The translations under genes were made by a program, and so were the position numbers. DNA of 64,000 nucleotides from Rubrivivax sp. (GTDB taxonomy: Bacteria > Pseudomonadota > Gammaproteobacteria > Burkholderiales > Burkholderiaceae_C): positions 1 to 64,000 of the forward strand of contig JAURZM010000057.1 of assembly GCA_030653385.1 (NCBI GenBank), given 5' to 3'. Numbering within the stretch: position 1 is the stretch's first letter; the number at the start of each line of letters is the position of its first letter. Below are positions 61,265 to 64,000 of the stretch, piece after piece. The notes beneath the pieces are model-generated. The model made no database searches. It was not told where the DNA came from and worked only from the letters and a program-made list of their open reading frames with translations.

Positions 61265-63397
61265 TCAAGCCGCCAGGCGGGAGAGGTCAGCGACGCGGTT
61301 CATCGCGCGGTGCAGGCCGGCCAGCAATGCCAGGCGGTTGTTGCGCAGCGCGGTGTCGTCGGCGTTGACCATCACGGCGTCGAAGAAGGCATCAACTGGC
61401 GCTTTCAACATGGCCAAGGCCTGCAGCGACGCGGCGTAGTCGCCGCGTTCGAAAGCCGCGTCGGCCGCCGGCGCAGCGGCTTTCAGCGCAGCCGCCAGAG
61501 CCTGCTCGGCGGGCTCCTTCAGCAGCGCGGCATCCACGGCCGCCGGCACAACGCCCTCGGCCTTCTTCAGGATATTGCCCACGCGTTTGTTGGCGCTGGC
61601 CAGGGCCGGCGCTTCGGGCAGCGCCGCGAAGCTGCGCACCGCCGCCAGCCGGCGCGGAATGTCACCCCAGCGCGGCGGGCGCAGCGCAATCACGGCGTCC
61701 ACTTCCTGGGCGCTGCAACCCTGCTCGCGCAGGCTGCCGACCAGGCGGTCGTACAGGAAAGTGGACAGCTCGGCCTGCGCATCACCGTGGCCGGGGTCGA
61801 ACACCGCCAGCGCCGACTGCACCAGCTGCGGCACGGCCAGCGGCAGGTCGCGTTCGATCAGCATGCGGATCACACCCAGCGCATGGCGGCGCAAGGCAAA
61901 CGGGTCCTTGTCGCCGGTGGGCACCTGGCCGATGCCAAACAGGCCGGCCAGCGTTTCCAGCTTGTCGGCCAGCGCCACCACCACACCTGCAGCGCCACGC
62001 GGCAGCGCATCGCCGGCGAAGCGCGGTTTGTAGTGGTCTTCGATGGCAAGGGCCACTTCGTCGTTTTCACCGTCGTGGCGTGCGTAGTAGCCGCCCATGA
62101 TGCCCTGCAGCGCGGGGAACTCGCCCACCACGTCGGTCAACACATCGGCCTTCGCCAGCAGCGCGGCGCGGTCGGCTTGTTCGGCCAGCACACTGCCGCC
62201 CAGTTGCAGACCGATCTGCTTGGCAATCGCGCGCACCCGCAGCACCCGTTCGCCCTGGCTGCCCAGCTTGCCGTGGTAGACCACCTTGTCCAGCTGCGCC
62301 ACACGCGATTCGAGTGTGCGCTTGCGGTCCTGGTCGAAGAAAAACTTCGCGTCGGCCAGGCGCGGGCGCACCACGCGTTCGTTGCCCTGGATCACGCGGC
62401 TGGGGTCTTCCGGACTGATGTTGCTGACGATGAGGAACTTGTTCGTCAGCCGATCTTGTCCGTCCAGCAGCGGGAAGTACTTCTGGTTGGCCTTCATCGT
62501 CAGGATCAGGCATTCCGGCGGCACGGCCAGGAACTCGCTTTCGAACTGGCACAGCAGCACGTTCGGGCGTTCGACCAGCGCCGTCACTTCGTCCAGCAGC
62601 GCGTCGTCGTCGATGGGCTTCAGGCCTTCCTTCGACGCGGCTGCCGTGAGCTGGCGCACGATGTCGGCGCGTCGCGTCGCAAAGCTCGCCACCACGGCGC
62701 CCTGGTCGGCCAGCTGACGTTCGTAGTGATCGGCATCCTGCAGCATCACCGGGTCCATCGCGGCTTCGAAACGGTGGCCGTGGGTGCTGCGGCCGGCCTG
62801 CAGGCCCAGCGCGGTGACGGGCACCACGTCAGCCCCGTGCAAAGCCACCAGGCCGTGCGCCGGGCGCACGAAGTTGACGCTGGTCCAGCCGGGCTGGAAG
62901 CCGGGGGTGTCGCCGGTTTCCAGCTGGTACTGCATGACCTTGGGGATGGGTAGCTTCCTGATCGCCTCATCAAGCGCGATTTGCAGTCCATCGGCCAGCC
63001 GCATGCCGGTCGCTGTGGTTCGCCAATAGAGCACCTCGACCTTGCCGTCCAGTTGCCGCTCGAGCTGCGGGACAACGGAGGCGTCAGCACGGACTGAAGT
63101 CAGCTTCTTAAGCAGCGCTTGTGTCGGCGCTCCCTGGGCGTCAAGTCCAACGGCAACTGGAACCAACTTGTGGAACACCGGCAGATCGGGCGCTTGCTCA
63201 TGCACCGAACTGATGTGAGCGGCCAGGCGGCGCGGCGTGGCAAAGACATTCAACGCGGAGTGCTCCCCCGCGAGATTTGCTGCTCGCAGCATTTGCAGCA
63301 GCACCGCACCAAACGCCTCACCCAGCTTCTTCAGCGCCTTCGGCGGCAGTTCTTCGACGAACAGCTCGACCAGCAAGTTCTTGGCAGTCATGGTCAT
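61265..63397 (-). CDS. glyS: Glycyl-tRNA synthetase beta subunit
   Basis: 710 residues; the beta subunit of the two-subunit bacterial glycyl-tRNA synthetase. It begins [19 protein letters not shown], the invariant start of GlyS, and carries the C-terminal anticodon-binding-like region. The ATG at 63397 overlaps the glyQ stop (ATGA); a second in-frame ATG is at 63391. Codon use changes inside the gene: between about 62940 and 63320 third positions are clearly less GC-rich (CTT, ACT, TCA, GTT, CTA), with normal use on both sides. This looks like a recombined segment. Confidence 0.95.
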   Translation of the reverse strand: MTMTAKNLLVELFVEELPPKALKKLGEAFGAVLLQMLRAANLAGEHSALNVFATPRRLAAHISSVHEQAPDLPVFHKLVPVAVGLDAQGAPTQALLKKLTSVRADASVVPQLERQLDGKVEVLYWRTTATGMRLADGLQIALDEAIRKLPIPKVMQYQLETGDTPGFQPGWTSVNFVRPAHGLVALHGADVVPVTALGLQAGRSTHGHRFEAAMDPVMLQDADHYERQLADQGAVVASFATRRADIVRQLTAAASKEGLKPIDDDALLDEVTALVERPNVLLCQFESEFLAVPPECLILTMKANQKYFPLLDGQDRLTNKFLIVSNISPEDPSRVIQGNERVVRPRLADAKFFFDQDRKRTLESRVAQLDKVVYHGKLGSQGERVLRVRAIAKQIGLQLGGSVLAEQADRAALLAKADVLTDVVGEFPALQGIMGGYYARHDGENDEVALAIEDHYKPRFAGDALPRGAAGVVVALADKLETLAGLFGIGQVPTGDKDPFALRRHALGVIRMLIERDLPLAVPQLVQSALAVFDPGHGDAQAELSTFLYDRLVGSLREQGCSAQEVDAVIALRPPRWGDIPRRLAAVRSFAALPEAPALASANKRVGNILKKAEGVVPAAVDAALLKEPAEQALAAALKAAAPAADAAFERGDYAASLQALAMLKAPVDAFFDAVMVNADDTALRNNRLALLAGLHRAMNRVADLSRLAA

Positions 63398-64000
63398 GCC
63401 GCCCTCTTGGCAATCTGCGCCAGCACTTCGTCGGCCCAGGGCTTCGGTGCCATCGGGAAGCCGAGCCGTGCGCGGCTGTCCAGGTAACTTGCCGCCACGC
63501 TGCGCGCCAGGTTGCGGATGCGGCCGATGTAGGCCGCACGTTCGGTCACGCTGATGGCACCGCGGGCGTCCAGCAGGTTGAAGCTGTGCGCGCTTTTCAG
63601 CACCTGTTCGTAGGCCGGCAGTGCCAACTGTTGCTCCATCAGGTACTTGGCCTGTTTTTCGTGCGCCGCGAAAGCGGTGAGCAGGAAGTCGACATCGCTG
63701 TGCTCGAAGTTGTAGGTGCTCTGCTCCACCTCATTCTGGTGGTAGACATCCCTGTACTTCAAGGTGTCGGTCCACTGCAGGTCGTAGACGTTTTCCACGC
63801 CCTGCAGGTACATGGCCAGGCGTTCCAGGCCGTAGGTGATCTCGCCGGTGATGGGCTTGCAGTCGATGCCGCCCACCTGCTGGAAGTAGGTGAACTGCGT
63901 CACCTCCATGCCGTTAAGCCAGACCTCCCAGCCCAGGCCCCAGGCGCCCAGCGTGGGGTTCTCCCAGTCGTCTTCGACGAAGCGCACATCGTTGACCTTG
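63394..64000 (-). CDS. glyQ: Glycyl-tRNA synthetase alpha subunit (5' part outside window)
   Basis: The last ~201 residues of the alpha subunit are visible, starting in [21 protein letters not shown]; the N-terminal third and the start lie beyond the window. Clear family segments are [19 protein letters not shown] and the binding region [19 protein letters not shown] stretch. Alpha and beta form the tetramer that charges tRNA-Gly. The stop overlaps the glyS start. Confidence 0.95.
   Translation of the reverse strand, partial: KVNDVRFVEDDWENPTLGAWGLGWEVWLNGMEVTQFTYFQQVGGIDCKPITGEITYGLERLAMYLQGVENVYDLQWTDTLKYRDVYHQNEVEQSTYNFEHSDVDFLLTAFAAHEKQAKYLMEQQLALPAYEQVLKSAHSFNLLDARGAISVTERAAYIGRIRNLARSVAASYLDSRARLGFPMAPKPWADEVLAQIAKRAA

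Noticed and set aside
59348-62953. Open frame of 1201 codons on the plus strand
   Set aside because: It runs antisense through plsC, gmhB and glyS, is rich in His, Gln and Arg, and has no domain. It is a shadow caused by high GC content.

Overview
The window is a very GC-rich, gene-dense stretch of a betaproteobacterial chromosome. Gene families and gene order point to the order Burkholderiales, most like the Rubrivivax/Leptothrix/Ideonella group; this is inferred from memory of those genomes, not from a search. Almost every base is coding. Most genes lie on the minus strand in long runs coupled by ATGA, GTGA or TGATG overlaps. I see no rRNA, tRNA, CRISPR array, insertion sequence or phage gene.

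Layout by position. 1-4.3 kb: hflC (cut by the window edge), hflK and a P-type cation ATPase; codon use in the first ~2.3 kb differs from everything downstream. 4.4-5.5 kb: an isochorismatase-like hydrolase and a DUF3859 protein. 5.6-14.7 kb: an acetate-uptake and sensing operon read right to left: DUF485 protein, ActP symporter, DUF294/CBS nucleotidyltransferase-like protein, a 71-aa membrane protein, a symporter-histidine kinase fusion, a single-domain response regulator and a membrane kinase-like protein fused to a DnaQ-type exonuclease. 15.0-18.5 kb: two tandem plus-strand paralogues, secreted, with a caspase/CHAT-like His-Cys core. 18.5-27.5 kb: leucine degradation (both carboxylase subunits, an enoyl-CoA hydratase, HMG-CoA lyase) mixed with small coupled genes, a vapBC module and a GNAT-DinB fusion. 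27.5-34.6 kb: DinB protein, rhodanese, AraC regulator, an IorAB-type molybdenum hydroxylase, an FAD oxidoreductase and a Bug/TctC binding protein. 34.7-40.4 kb: a COG3235-like membrane protein, TrkH/TrkA and a fused DUF2868-DUF3482 protein. 40.4-46.4 kb: LuxR regulator, acyl-CoA dehydrogenase, NTF2-like protein, RhtB exporter, thiolase and AceK. 46.5-49.1 kb: glucarate dehydratase, beta-carbonic anhydrase and a DUF6438 lipoprotein. 49.4-52.4 kb: a secreted metalloprotease with a dockerin. 52.5-55.2 kb: isovaleryl-CoA dehydrogenase, its MerR regulator (LiuR type) and a divergent metallo-beta-lactamase-fold enzyme. 55.2-64 kb: a REPIN-like repeat, a YgjP-type metallopeptidase, an OmpA protein and an ice-binding-like lipoprotein inserted into the series glyQ-glyS-gmhB-plsC.

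How the genes work together. Leucine catabolism is split: isovaleryl-CoA dehydrogenase and its regulator lie 25 kb from the carboxylase operon, but both promoters carry the same palindromic operator (27506-27527 and 54109-54124). Acetyl-CoA from this route joins acetate taken up by ActP; AceK, thiolase and acyl-CoA dehydrogenase manage carbon flow at the isocitrate branch point.

Main items of interest: the tandem caspase-like secreted pair, the kinase-like/exonuclease fusion, a duplicated leader peptide at the carboxylase start, codon-use mosaics inside the ATPase and glyS genes, a GmhB lacking its nucleophilic Asp, and homopolymer tracts beside the start of a regulator and inside the signal region of the protease.
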